Below, piece after piece: positions 24,909 through 32,763 of a stretch of DNA of 64,000 bases; the first letter of the stretch is position 1, and the number at the start of each line of letters is the position of its first letter. This stretch comes from CAYZXL01 sp964482435 (GTDB taxonomy: Bacteria > Auribacterota > JABMQX01). The position numbers and the translations under genes were made by a program. The DNA is taken from NCBI GenBank assembly GCA_964482435.1, contig CAYZXL010000010.1, positions 1 through 64,000 of the forward strand. The letters are read 5' to 3'. A model generated the notes under the pieces. It was not told the origin of the DNA and searched no databases. It saw only the letters and a list, made by a program, of their open reading frames with translations.

Positions 24909-25895
24909 ATGGGTATTTTAGAGAAACTGAGGGAGACAGCTCGACGAGACCCGAGAACGATCGTTCTGCCGGAAGGAGAAGACGAGCGGATTGTCGAAGG
25001 AGCCGTAAGAGCAAGGAAAGAAGGAATCGCCAGGACTATCGTCCTGGGAGATGCTCGACAGACTCCGCCGCCGGGCATCCAATGGATTAGCGTCGAAACG
25101 TCCGACAAACTGGACGCCTACGCTCAGACCTTCATGGAATTGCGCAAGGACAAGGGAATAGACCTGAAAACCGCCAGAGAACAGGTCAGAGACCGGATGT
25201 ATTTTGGGACGATGATGGTCAAGCTCGGCCACGCCGACGGCCTTCTTGGAGGAGCGAATCACGCCACCAGCGACACTCTTCGCCCGGCCCTACAAATCAT
25301 CAAAGCAGCGCCGGGGATAAAGACAGTCTCCAGCTTCTTTGTGATGGTCGTCCCCAACTACCAATACGGCGGGGACGGCGCGTTCATTTTCGCCGACTCG
25401 GGTTTCAACCCTGACCCCACAGCCGAGCAACTCGCGGAAATCGCCATTTCCTCGGCGGACACCGCCAGGTCCCTCCTCGGCTGGGCGGAACCAAGAGTGG
25501 CGATGTTGTCATTCTCAACCAGGGGAAGCGCCAAGCACCGCCGGGTGGAAAAAGTCGTCGAGGCGACCGGAATCGCTAAAGAGAAGCGACCGGATTTGAC
25601 AATTGATGGAGAACTTCAGGGCGACGCCGCGCTTGTGGCAACTGTCGCAGCGAAGAAGTGTCCGGGCAGTCCCGTCGGCGGCAGAGCCAACGTCCTGATA
25701 TTCCCCGACCTCGACTCAGGAAACATCGCCTACAAATTGGTGCAGCGAATGGCGAACGCCCAGGCGATAGGGCCGATTCTCCAGGGTTTGGCCAAGCCGG
25801 TTAATGACCTTTCCCGCGGGTGCAGCGTTGACGACATAGTCAACGCGATTGCCGTCACGGTTGTTCAGGCGCAGGGCGTCGGACGCCGCGCCTGA
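24909..25895 (+). CDS. pta: Phosphate acetyltransferase (short, catalytic domain only)
   Basis: Pta converts acetyl-CoA and phosphate to acetyl phosphate and CoA. This 328-residue form is the single PTA_PTB catalytic domain found in Clostridia and many other bacteria. Signatures are TIVLPEGEDERIVEGA, HADGLLGGANHATSDTLRPALQIIK, MLSFSTRGSAKH and NVLIFPDLDSGNIAYKLVQR. The N-terminal P-loop and DRTGG part of the long enterobacterial enzyme is absent, but a protein with exactly that make-up is encoded at 27320. AGGAGG sits five bases before the ATG. ackA follows 21 bases downstream, making a pta-ackA operon for acetate production with ATP gain, or for acetate uptake. Confidence 0.96.
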   Translation: MGILEKLRETARRDPRTIVLPEGEDERIVEGAVRARKEGIARTIVLGDARQTPPPGIQWISVETSDKLDAYAQTFMELRKDKGIDLKTAREQVRDRMYFGTMMVKLGHADGLLGGANHATSDTLRPALQIIKAAPGIKTVSSFFVMVVPNYQYGGDGAFIFADSGFNPDPTAEQLAEIAISSADTARSLLGWAEPRVAMLSFSTRGSAKHRRVEKVVEATGIAKEKRPDLTIDGELQGDAALVATVAAKKCPGSPVGGRANVLIFPDLDSGNIAYKLVQRMANAQAIGPILQGLAKPVNDLSRGCSVDDIVNAIAVTVVQAQGVGRRA

Positions 25896-25916
25896 AGGAG
25901 GAAAACATAGCACCTT

Positions 25917-27272
25917 ATGAAAATCATATCGCTGAATTGCGGAAGCTCTTCCGTCAAATACATGGCCTATGACTGGGAAAACAGGCGAGTTCTTGCGCGC
26001 GGCATCATCGAGAGAGTGAAAGTCGGCGGCTCGTTCTGCGTTCATGAAGTTCCGGGCAGACCTAAAGTCAGGGTCGAAAGAGACTGCCCCGACCACGAGG
26101 ATGCCATAGGCCTCATCGAAGAAATGCTCGTCCATCCCCAGCACGGCGTGCTCCAGAGCCTCGCGGAAATCACCGCTGTGGGCCATCGCGTCGTCCACGG
26201 CGGGGAGAAATTTGCCCGCTCAGTCCTGATAACCGAAGAAATCCTCCAGACATTCAAGGACCTCTCCGACCTTGCCCCGCTGCACAATCCGCCAAACGTC
26301 CAGGGAATAGAGGCAGCCAGGAAGCTCATGCCCGGCATCCCGCACATCGCCGTCATGGACACGGCGTGGCATCAGACGATGCTCCCCCCTCAATACCTCT
26401 ACGCTGTCCCCTACGAGTGGTATCAGCGATACGGAATACGCCGCTACGGTTTTCACGGGACGTCCCTTCTTTATGTCGCAAAGCGAGCCTCCGTCCTCCT
26501 CGGCAAGCCCCCTTCGGAATGCAACCTTATTTCCCTCCACGTCGGAAACGGGGTCAGCGCCAACGCCGTCAAAAACGGCAAGTCGTTTGACACAAGCATG
26601 GGACTGACTCCGCTGGAAGGACTGATCATGGGGACACGAACCGGAGATCACGATGCCGGACTCGACCTCTACATCATGAGCAAGGAAGGCTATTCCCCCG
26701 ACGACATGAGCGGGATTCTCAATACGCAGAGCGGCCTCAAAGGCATTACCGGCAAGTACGTTGACCGCCGGGAAATCATCGCCGCCGCCAACCAGGGAGA
26801 TGAGCGCTGCAAGCTCGCCCTCGACATGGAGTGCTACCGGTTGAAGAAGTACATAGGGAGTTACGCGGCAGCTCTGGGCTCGGTTGATGCAATCATCTGG
26901 ACTGCCGGCGTCGGAGAGATGAGTCCCCTCGTCCGAGCCAAGACCATGGACGGACTGGACATCCTTGGAATACGTTACGACAAGAGAAGGAATGAACTCG
27001 CCAGAACACGAAATGCCGAAATGGATGTTTCAGCACCCGACTCAAAGGTCAAACTCTTCGTGATCCCCACCGATGAAGAAGCCGTTTTCATCGAGGACGT
27101 CGTCAAGCTCCTCAATCACGGGGACGTGCCGCAGGGGAACTACAGATATTCTTTTGAAGACCCCGCTTACAGGAACGAAATGAGAGAGCAGGCTTTTGAA
27201 GAGGAGAGCAAGAAAAATCCCGATATGCGCCAGGCTGTCGCAAAAATCCCGGTCCCCAATAAGTCCCAGTGA
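25917..27272 (+). CDS. ackA: Acetate kinase with C-terminal extension
   Basis: AckA interconverts acetyl phosphate plus ADP with acetate plus ATP. All family motifs are visible: LNCGSSSVKYMAYDW at the N-terminus, GHRVVHGGEKF, AVMDTAWHQTM, YGFHGTSLLYVAKRA, LHVGNGVSANAV, SMGLTPLEGLIMGTRTGDHDAG and TAGVGEMSP. It has 451 residues, whereas typical enzymes have about 400. The last 45 or so residues (from about YRYSFEDPAYRN) form a charged extension absent from classical AckA. It is co-transcribed with pta. Confidence 0.96.
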   Translation: MKIISLNCGSSSVKYMAYDWENRRVLARGIIERVKVGGSFCVHEVPGRPKVRVERDCPDHEDAIGLIEEMLVHPQHGVLQSLAEITAVGHRVVHGGEKFARSVLITEEILQTFKDLSDLAPLHNPPNVQGIEAARKLMPGIPHIAVMDTAWHQTMLPPQYLYAVPYEWYQRYGIRRYGFHGTSLLYVAKRASVLLGKPPSECNLISLHVGNGVSANAVKNGKSFDTSMGLTPLEGLIMGTRTGDHDAGLDLYIMSKEGYSPDDMSGILNTQSGLKGITGKYVDRREIIAAANQGDERCKLALDMECYRLKKYIGSYAAALGSVDAIIWTAGVGEMSPLVRAKTMDGLDILGIRYDKRRNELARTRNAEMDVSAPDSKVKLFVIPTDEEAVFIEDVVKLLNHGDVPQGNYRYSFEDPAYRNEMREQAFEEESKKNPDMRQAVAKIPVPNKSQ

Positions 27273-27319
27273 CACCTTCCCCCGACGGCGACCTCGTGTA
27301 CGATATTGAGACGGCCCCC

Positions 27320-28411
27320 TCAGGCTCTAATCAAGTCAACAATCTTTTCCACGTCCACGTACCGGTTCACCAACCGCGTCGCCTCCATAACCTTGGCAGT
27401 GTCTTCAGGACGAATCTTGAAAACGGAGCTGTTAATTTTCGAGGCAGTGTTGTAAGTGTCCTCACTGACCACTATCAGCGGCATGTCCACCTGCTGCGCC
27501 AGTCGCAGGACGCTCCTGTCGGGGTATATCCCGCAAGTCAACACAATTCCCGATATGAACCGCGGGCTTGTCGGCTCAATCATGTTGCGTGCCAGGGCGG
27601 CGAGGATGATGTCCTCCCTGTTGCCCGGTGTGATGAGCATCGCCCCGCGCACGAAATACTCCAGCGCCGCGTGAGAAGGCATCGCAATGACCACAAACTT
27701 GCCCACGCTTGTTCTTAAGCCCTTCTCTCCGGCAATAAGCGTCCCCCGGAGGTGGTGAAGAACCTCCGCGATCGTCGGGCTGGCAAGAACCTGGTTAAAT
27801 GGAATCACTCCCAACACCCGCAGCCCCTTCCTCTCGAGCCCTTGTCGCACTAATTCGTTGACCTTGTCGTATTTCTCCTGCTCGACCTTGTTGATAATCA
27901 CTCCGACAATTTCGACCCCGCGGCTGTCGAACATGGCCTTGTTCAACATTATCTCATCAATGGGCCTGCCTATTCCGCCGATGCTGACGAGGATTACCTT
28001 TGACCCGAGGACCTCCGCGACGTCTGCATTCGACATATCAAACACAGACCCAACCCCGGCATGGCCTGTCCCCTCCAGCAGCACCATCTCCTTGCCGCAA
28101 CTCAAAGCCTGAAAACCTTCCTTCACTCGCCGCACGAGGTCATCCCGAACCCCCCCGAGAATGTACTCGGCCGTGAACCCCGAAGGCACGGAGATGGGAT
28201 TCATATCCGACAGACAGCAATCCAGATTAAATAGCTCCTTCATCAGGACAGCGTCCTCGTCTATCTTCTCGCCGTCCACGACGACGTATTGCTGCCCCAC
28301 GGGTTTCATGTACCCGATTGATTTCACCCTCCCGGACAGCGCGCTGAGAAGACCCAGACACACCATGGTTTTTCCGTCATTTTGTCGGGTAGCGGCTACA
28401 TAGACTTTCAT
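27320..28411 (-). CDS. P-loop (BioD-like) plus DRTGG domain protein, like the N-terminal half of long Pta
   Basis: This is a cytoplasmic protein of 363 residues. Residues 1-205 form a BioD-like ATPase (AAA_26): VYVAATRQNDGKT is the P-loop, followed by YMKPVGQ and VLLEGTGHAGVGSVFD. Residues 210-320 contain a DRTGG domain (GVIPFNQVLASPTIAEV, RTSVGKFVVIAM). A CBS-like end follows (PDRSVLRLAQQVDMPLIVVSEDTY). This is the arrangement found before the catalytic domain in long Pta enzymes, where it has a regulatory role. The start at 28411 has GGAGG seven bases upstream; the longer start would overlap that site. It is convergent with ackA, 47 bases away. Confidence 0.88.
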   Translation of the reverse strand: MKVYVAATRQNDGKTMVCLGLLSALSGRVKSIGYMKPVGQQYVVVDGEKIDEDAVLMKELFNLDCCLSDMNPISVPSGFTAEYILGGVRDDLVRRVKEGFQALSCGKEMVLLEGTGHAGVGSVFDMSNADVAEVLGSKVILVSIGGIGRPIDEIMLNKAMFDSRGVEIVGVIINKVEQEKYDKVNELVRQGLERKGLRVLGVIPFNQVLASPTIAEVLHHLRGTLIAGEKGLRTSVGKFVVIAMPSHAALEYFVRGAMLITPGNREDIILAALARNMIEPTSPRFISGIVLTCGIYPDRSVLRLAQQVDMPLIVVSEDTYNTASKINSSVFKIRPEDTAKVMEATRLVNRYVDVEKIVDLIRA

Positions 28412-28887
28412 CGCTTTGCCTCCATCCAATCAGTCTCAGAGCCCACGCATCACACCCCCGCCTTGATCCTTTTCCACATCGGTTAATCCGGGCTTGCTGC
28501 ACCTCCGCCAATTCCTTCGTGCACCAATTCACAGAACCAATCACCTGTTTTTCGCGGACAGGATGAACGGGATGGACAGGATTCTGTGAACCCTGTTCGT
28601 CCCGTTTTCAGTTTCATGAGTTTGGTTCATGGCAGAGAGCCTCCGGAGAACAGCTTCGTCCCTTCTTTCTCAACTCCCGGCCATCCTGTAAATCCTCTCG
28701 AAAATATGCTCGCCTTCGGCGGCATCTCACACACGTCTTGGGGTCCCTGGCGGCCTGGCAAGAGCAAAAGGTGCGCCAGAGCGTGATTACGTTTGAGCCT
28801 CTCGCAAAGACGCGAAAGACCATCCCTGTCTCAGGCTGGGCAGCCACCCTCAAAAACCCCCCGTCCTGCCGCGGCGCAGACGGAGCA
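28412..28887. other. Intergenic region with dispersed repeats
   Basis: About 475 bases contain the palindrome at 28566 and, near 28799-28816, a CTCGCAAAGACGCGAAAG element similar to the arm of the repeat at 51571. I see no gene. Confidence 0.5.
28566..28606. repeat. Palindromic ACAGGAT-type repeat
   Basis: AACGGGATGGACAGGA and CCCTGTTCGTCCCGTT pair over about 16 bp with mismatches around a 9-base loop. A further ACAGGATG unit lies just before it at 28558. It belongs with the repeats at 19225 and 20732. Confidence 0.65.
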
Positions 28888-29226
28888 TCACGCGCCCTTG
28901 CTCTCTCCGCAATAGGGGCAGACGACCCAGCCCTGCTCGAGCAACTGCCCGCACTTGCCGCATTTCGCCTTTAGCTTCGCCTGGCAATACGGGCAGATAA
29001 TGAAGTCTTCTTCGACCGCCTTCCCGCAGTTCGGGCATTTGCTTCCGCGGGTGAAAAACCTCTTGATTGCGTCGGCGATGTCCATCGGAAAATCGAACCA
29101 TGCCTTGCATCGCCCGCAGTAATCCTGCCCGCCGATAGTCGTCCGACAGTCCTCGCAAAGAGGTGTCCCACAAAGACAACAACTCCCGGCGGCGCTTCTA
29201 TCGCCGTGGAAAAAACACATCACCAC
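28888..29226 (-). CDS. Small multi-zinc-ribbon protein
   Basis: This small protein of about 112 residues is dominated by zinc-binding cysteines. The N-terminus has CCLCGTPLCEDC and YCGRC, like a B-box or RING-type knuckle. After a short linker, two zinc ribbons follow: CPNCGKAVEEDFIICPYC and CGKCGQLLEQGWVVCPYCGE. GGGAGG lies eight bases before GTG at 29226, so I prefer that start; ATG at 29220 is the alternative. It has its own extended -10 promoter. Such proteins bind nucleic acid or partner proteins, and no specific role can be assigned. Confidence 0.75.
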   Translation of the reverse strand: MVMCFFHGDRSAAGSCCLCGTPLCEDCRTTIGGQDYCGRCKAWFDFPMDIADAIKRFFTRGSKCPNCGKAVEEDFIICPYCQAKLKAKCGKCGQLLEQGWVVCPYCGESKGA

Positions 29227-29594
29227 AATCAACACCTCCCATCATTTCCGTCTTAGAACCCAGGGACAACACTGAACGCGGCAGCGCACTCCCTTGCCGA
29301 TCTCGCCGGCCCGTTGAGCCGAAACGCTGCACCGAGGCATCCCTGACAAACACGAATTATACCAGTAAACTCGGCCCACAGGAAGCAGCGAGAGGGAGGC
29401 GGATGCGACCCCACAATGGCCTGGCGCCCGGGCATCCAGTTTTGAAACTGGCGTGTAGGAAGCACCCGGAATGCGATGATCCTTCACGACGAGGGGAAGG
29501 GCGTTGTCCGACGTGATACCGACACGCGAACAGGGCACCGAGACGAGAGAGCGAAAGCCGCCCTCGGGGAAGAGGCGCAGGGGAAAGAGGCAGG
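29227..29594. other. Intergenic region between prepilin and zinc-ribbon genes
   Basis: About 370 bases hold the zinc-ribbon promoter at 29356. Apart from short frames with no recognisable features I see nothing else. Confidence 0.45.
29356..29364 (-). promoter_or_regulatory. Extended -10 promoter of the zinc-ribbon gene
   Basis: On the minus strand TGGTATAAT is a perfect extended -10 element, about 130 bases upstream of the start. The -35 region is poor, as is usual for extended -10 promoters. Confidence 0.6.
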
Positions 29595-30275
29595 CTACTT
29601 CCGCCAACCTTCAGTACTGGCGTCGGTGTAGTACACGTTCTTGTGGCCGGCGGCTACGTTTACGACGTTTCTAATGTCTGGCTCGTAGTCGCTGCTGTCG
29701 CCTTTTCGCTTCTGGTGCCAGAAACAAGTGACGAGGGGAACGCGGCCGCCGCCTTCCTTGGCCATTTGTTCCTTTCCAGCTTCCTTCCAGGTGTAGCCGG
29801 GCTTCAAGGAACACGGCGCTCCGCAGAATTCGTAGAGGTAGCTGCAATAGTCAATCTTGCCGCGGTCGCTGTTTCTCAACGGGCCGTAGCGGTTGTTGTA
29901 CTTCGTGTCGTCGGTTTCGTCGAACTGCCGCTGAGCCCGTTCCCACCAGGGTTTTCCGCCGTCAGCGCCGACATGCGAGTTGTAAGGGGGCTTGTCGCCC
30001 TGGGTGCAATAGTCAGCCGGGCACACGTACACCTCAGGAGAGCTGACGTAAGAAGGATAGAGGTTGGATAGAAAGTTAGGATAATCAGGGTTCTCGATCT
30101 TGTACAGGTCAATGGCGTGGACAAACTGCAGGAGGTTGTTGGCACATTTGGCCTTTTTGGCTTTGTCTTTTGCGCTCTTCAGGGTCGGCAAAAGAAACCC
30201 GGCGAGAATTCCGATGATGGCGATGACTGTGAGAAGCTCGACGAGGGTGAACGCTTTTCTATTGATTGACTTCAT
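29595..30275 (-). CDS. Type IV prepilin-like / type II secretion pseudopilin
   Basis: This 226-residue protein has an N-terminal methylation motif, RKAFTLVELLTVIAIIGILAGFLLP, with the glutamate at +5. The residue before the Phe is Ala rather than the usual Gly. The hydrophobic helix runs on into a polar amphipathic stretch (SAKDKAKKAKCANNLLQ). The globular part is unlike known pilins but has the wide-spaced aromatic, Cys-containing character of the single prepilin-like proteins that are numerous in Planctomycetes and Lentisphaerae (near DUF1559). Residues after the motif include CPADYC and VNVAAGHKNVYYTDAS. The start at 30275 is set by the leader motif. No assembly genes are nearby. Confidence 0.85.
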   Translation of the reverse strand: MKSINRKAFTLVELLTVIAIIGILAGFLLPTLKSAKDKAKKAKCANNLLQFVHAIDLYKIENPDYPNFLSNLYPSYVSSPEVYVCPADYCTQGDKPPYNSHVGADGGKPWWERAQRQFDETDDTKYNNRYGPLRNSDRGKIDYCSYLYEFCGAPCSLKPGYTWKEAGKEQMAKEGGGRVPLVTCFWHQKRKGDSSDYEPDIRNVVNVAAGHKNVYYTDASTEGWRK

Positions 30276-30506
30276 GCTTCTTATCCTTTGCGTGTAGTAA
30301 CGTTCCTGGGGAGGCTCTCCCTCGGGGCGCCCCCGGGATGCATATTCGCGGCAATGCGCCTTTGCGGGCACGTTCTTATTTCTATTATCTCACAACTTTC
30401 GGTTCGGGGCAAGGCGTTTCGGACAGTTCTGGCATCCCCTCAGTGTGCGGAGGAAAGGATTCACCGCGGAGATCGCAGAGTCCGCGCGGAGAACCGCGCC
30501 GGGGAA

Positions 30507-31364
30507 TCACGAAAAGTCAACGTCGAAGAAGTATCCGTGAGTCTTGAGGTAGATTACGACTTGTCGGAGGCTTCTCTCGACGCCGAGCTGGCGGCAGTCC
30601 TCGACGAGCTCACGGAAGATTTCCTGGCATTTCCCGGAGATGGCGGGCGGGGTCATTGCATTGTAAATGTTGTAGCCGGCGTGGTCTTCCGAGCGGTCGA
30701 GATAATCGTCGTAGATTTGGAACAAAAGGCCGAATTTCGTTCCGGTCCTGAGTCCGAGTTCGCAACGAGGAGTTCCGACGAAAGGGAGGCCGAAGGAGAG
30801 AGCGAAGAGGCAGCCGGTTTTCATTTCGGCCATTTTTCCGTATCGCTGGAAGCTGAAGGAGCCGACGGCGAGCTTCTGCTCCATCATAACGCCCGCGATG
30901 AGCTTTTTAACCGCCTCGACGCTGATTCCGATGACGGCGGTGTTGTGCTTGGTTCGGAGAGCGTACTCGATGCTTTCGCAGATGAAATGGTCGCCGATGA
31001 GGACGGCGTCGGAGTTGGCGTAGAGGGAGTTGAGGGTCGGGTGGTCTCGTCGTTCTGCGGCTTCGTCAATGACGTCGTCGTGGACGAGGGACGAGAAGTG
31101 CAGCAGCTCGATGAGGACGGCGTACCGCTGGACGCTGTCTATTTCGCAAACTCCCTCTTCGGCAATGAGGAGGGGGATGATGGCGCGAATGCGTTTGGCC
31201 TTTTCGCTGAGGAAGATTCGGTTGGCGGCCTCGATCATGTCGGAGAGCTCGGGGTCAAATTCTCTTTCTTTGAGGAAATCGAGGTGGCACTTGTTGACTA
31301 TAGTCTTGAGTTGCTCGATTTTGCGGAGGGTCTCTTCTTGCGTGGGCATTGGCATCGAAGCCAT
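30507..31364 (-). CDS. Polyprenyl synthetase family protein with altered substrate motifs
   Basis: This 285-residue trans-isoprenyl diphosphate synthase homologue probably makes a polyprenyl chain for quinone or carrier lipid. The first aspartate motif is HDDVIDEAAERRDHPT (DDxxD present) and the second is FQIYDDYLD. A KTG at the third helix (EMKTGCLFALSFG) fits the family. Two expected features are changed: the GGKRLRP segment reads SEKAKRIRAIIP, and the GExLQ stretch near the middle reads MMEQKLAVGSF. Product length cannot be deduced. The start at 31364 has AGGA about eight bases upstream. It sits at the end of the minus-strand run that includes metK and ahcY. Confidence 0.85.
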   Translation of the reverse strand: MASMPMPTQEETLRKIEQLKTIVNKCHLDFLKEREFDPELSDMIEAANRIFLSEKAKRIRAIIPLLIAEEGVCEIDSVQRYAVLIELLHFSSLVHDDVIDEAAERRDHPTLNSLYANSDAVLIGDHFICESIEYALRTKHNTAVIGISVEAVKKLIAGVMMEQKLAVGSFSFQRYGKMAEMKTGCLFALSFGLPFVGTPRCELGLRTGTKFGLLFQIYDDYLDRSEDHAGYNIYNAMTPPAISGKCQEIFRELVEDCRQLGVERSLRQVVIYLKTHGYFFDVDFS

Positions 31365-31448
31365 CTTGTTGTCCTGCTTCACAATGGTCGAGACTTCACC
31401 GTTACTTTGAGAACAGAAATTGCCTCTGCGGCGACTGAGCGCCGGCGA

Positions 31449-32723
31449 TTACGTCCCCATCTCGGACGTGTTCATATATTCGATTTGCTCGGGTGTCAGT
31501 TTTTCGAGGACGATGCCCATTGACTTCAGTTTGAGATTGGCGACCTGGTCTTCAATTTCTTTTGGGACGCCGTAAACCTTAGGGACGAGCTTGTCGCCAT
31601 TTTTGGCGACGTGCTCGACGGAGAGAGCCTGGGTGGCGAAACTCATGTCCATCACGGAAGCCGGATGGCCCTCCGCGGCCGCGAGGTTGACTAACCTCCC
31701 ATCGGCGAGGAGGTAGATTTTCTTACCGCCTTTCTTCAGCGAGTATTCGTCAACGAACGGACGGACACCTTTTCTAACGCGAGAAGAAAGGCTCTTCAAA
31801 GCGGGGATGTCTATCTCGACGTTGAAGTGGCCGGAATTGCAGACAATCGCTCCATCTTTCATGAGGAGGAAGTGTTCTTTGCGGATGGCTTTGGTGTTGC
31901 CAGTGACGGTGCAGAAGACGTCGCCAAGAGGGGCTGCCCTGGTCATTGGCATCACGAGGAACCCGTCCATAGCAGCCTCCAGGGCCCGGATGGGGTCAAC
32001 CTCCACGACAATCACGTTCGACCCCATACCCCTCGCCCGGAGGGCCAACCCTCTTCCGCACCAGCCATATCCGGCGATGACGAAGACCTTGCCCGCAAAA
32101 AGGATGTCGGTGGCGCGAAGGATGCCGTCAATTGTGGACTGGCCCGTGCCGTAGCGGTTGTCGAAGAGGTATTTCGTCTTCGCGTCGTTGACGGCAATGA
32201 TTGGGAACTTCAGTTTTCCATCTCGCTCCATGGCGCGGAGGCGGTTGACCCCGGTGGTGGTCTCTTCCATGCTGGCGATGATTTCTGAGGCGACGTCCGG
32301 ATGTTTGCTGTTGATTGTGTGGACGAGGTCGGCTCCGTCGTCGAGGGCGATTCGGGGGCCGTGGGCGATGGCCGCCTCGATGTGCTTGTAGTAAACTGCC
32401 GTCGTTTCGCGCTTGATGGCGAACGTGGAAATCGCATAGTCCTTGACGAGGGAAGCGGCGACATCGTCCTGGGTAGAGAGGGGGTTTGAGGCGCACAAAG
32501 CCACCTCGGCGCCGCCCGCTTTGAGCGTGCGGGCGAGGTTGGCGGTTTCGGCGGTGATGTGGAGGCAGGCCGAAATTCTCATTCCTTTCAGCGGTTTTGT
32601 TTTGGTGAACCTCTCCTTGATCATTCCGAGAACGGGCATGTCGTGCTCGGCCCACTCGGTTCTTTTCTTTCCTTCCTCTGCAAGGCGAAGACTCTTCACA
32701 TCGTAGGGTATCGCTTTTTTCAT
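31449..32723 (-). CDS. ahcY: Adenosylhomocysteinase
   Basis: AhcY splits S-adenosylhomocysteine into adenosine and homocysteine and so removes the product that inhibits methyltransferases. The 424-residue length is that of the short bacterial and archaeal type. Motifs are HITAETANLARTLKAGGAEV, CASNPLSTQDDVAASL, YGTGQSTIDGILRAT, the NAD site VIAGYGWCGRGLALRARGMGSNVIVVEVDPIRA, and NSGHFNVEID. AGAGGA lies nine bases before the ATG at 32723. metK ends 40 bases upstream, so the pair forms a SAM-cycle unit. Confidence 0.96.
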   Translation of the reverse strand: MKKAIPYDVKSLRLAEEGKKRTEWAEHDMPVLGMIKERFTKTKPLKGMRISACLHITAETANLARTLKAGGAEVALCASNPLSTQDDVAASLVKDYAISTFAIKRETTAVYYKHIEAAIAHGPRIALDDGADLVHTINSKHPDVASEIIASMEETTTGVNRLRAMERDGKLKFPIIAVNDAKTKYLFDNRYGTGQSTIDGILRATDILFAGKVFVIAGYGWCGRGLALRARGMGSNVIVVEVDPIRALEAAMDGFLVMPMTRAAPLGDVFCTVTGNTKAIRKEHFLLMKDGAIVCNSGHFNVEIDIPALKSLSSRVRKGVRPFVDEYSLKKGGKKIYLLADGRLVNLAAAEGHPASVMDMSFATQALSVEHVAKNGDKLVPKVYGVPKEIEDQVANLKLKSMGIVLEKLTPEQIEYMNTSEMGT

Positions 32724-32763
32724 CAAACGGTTTCCTCTGCTGCTCACGGTTTCTCGGCGGCCA

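Noticed and set aside
30288..31523. Plus-strand frame of 411 codons
   Set aside because: It is antisense to the polyprenyl synthase and extends over intergenic DNA.
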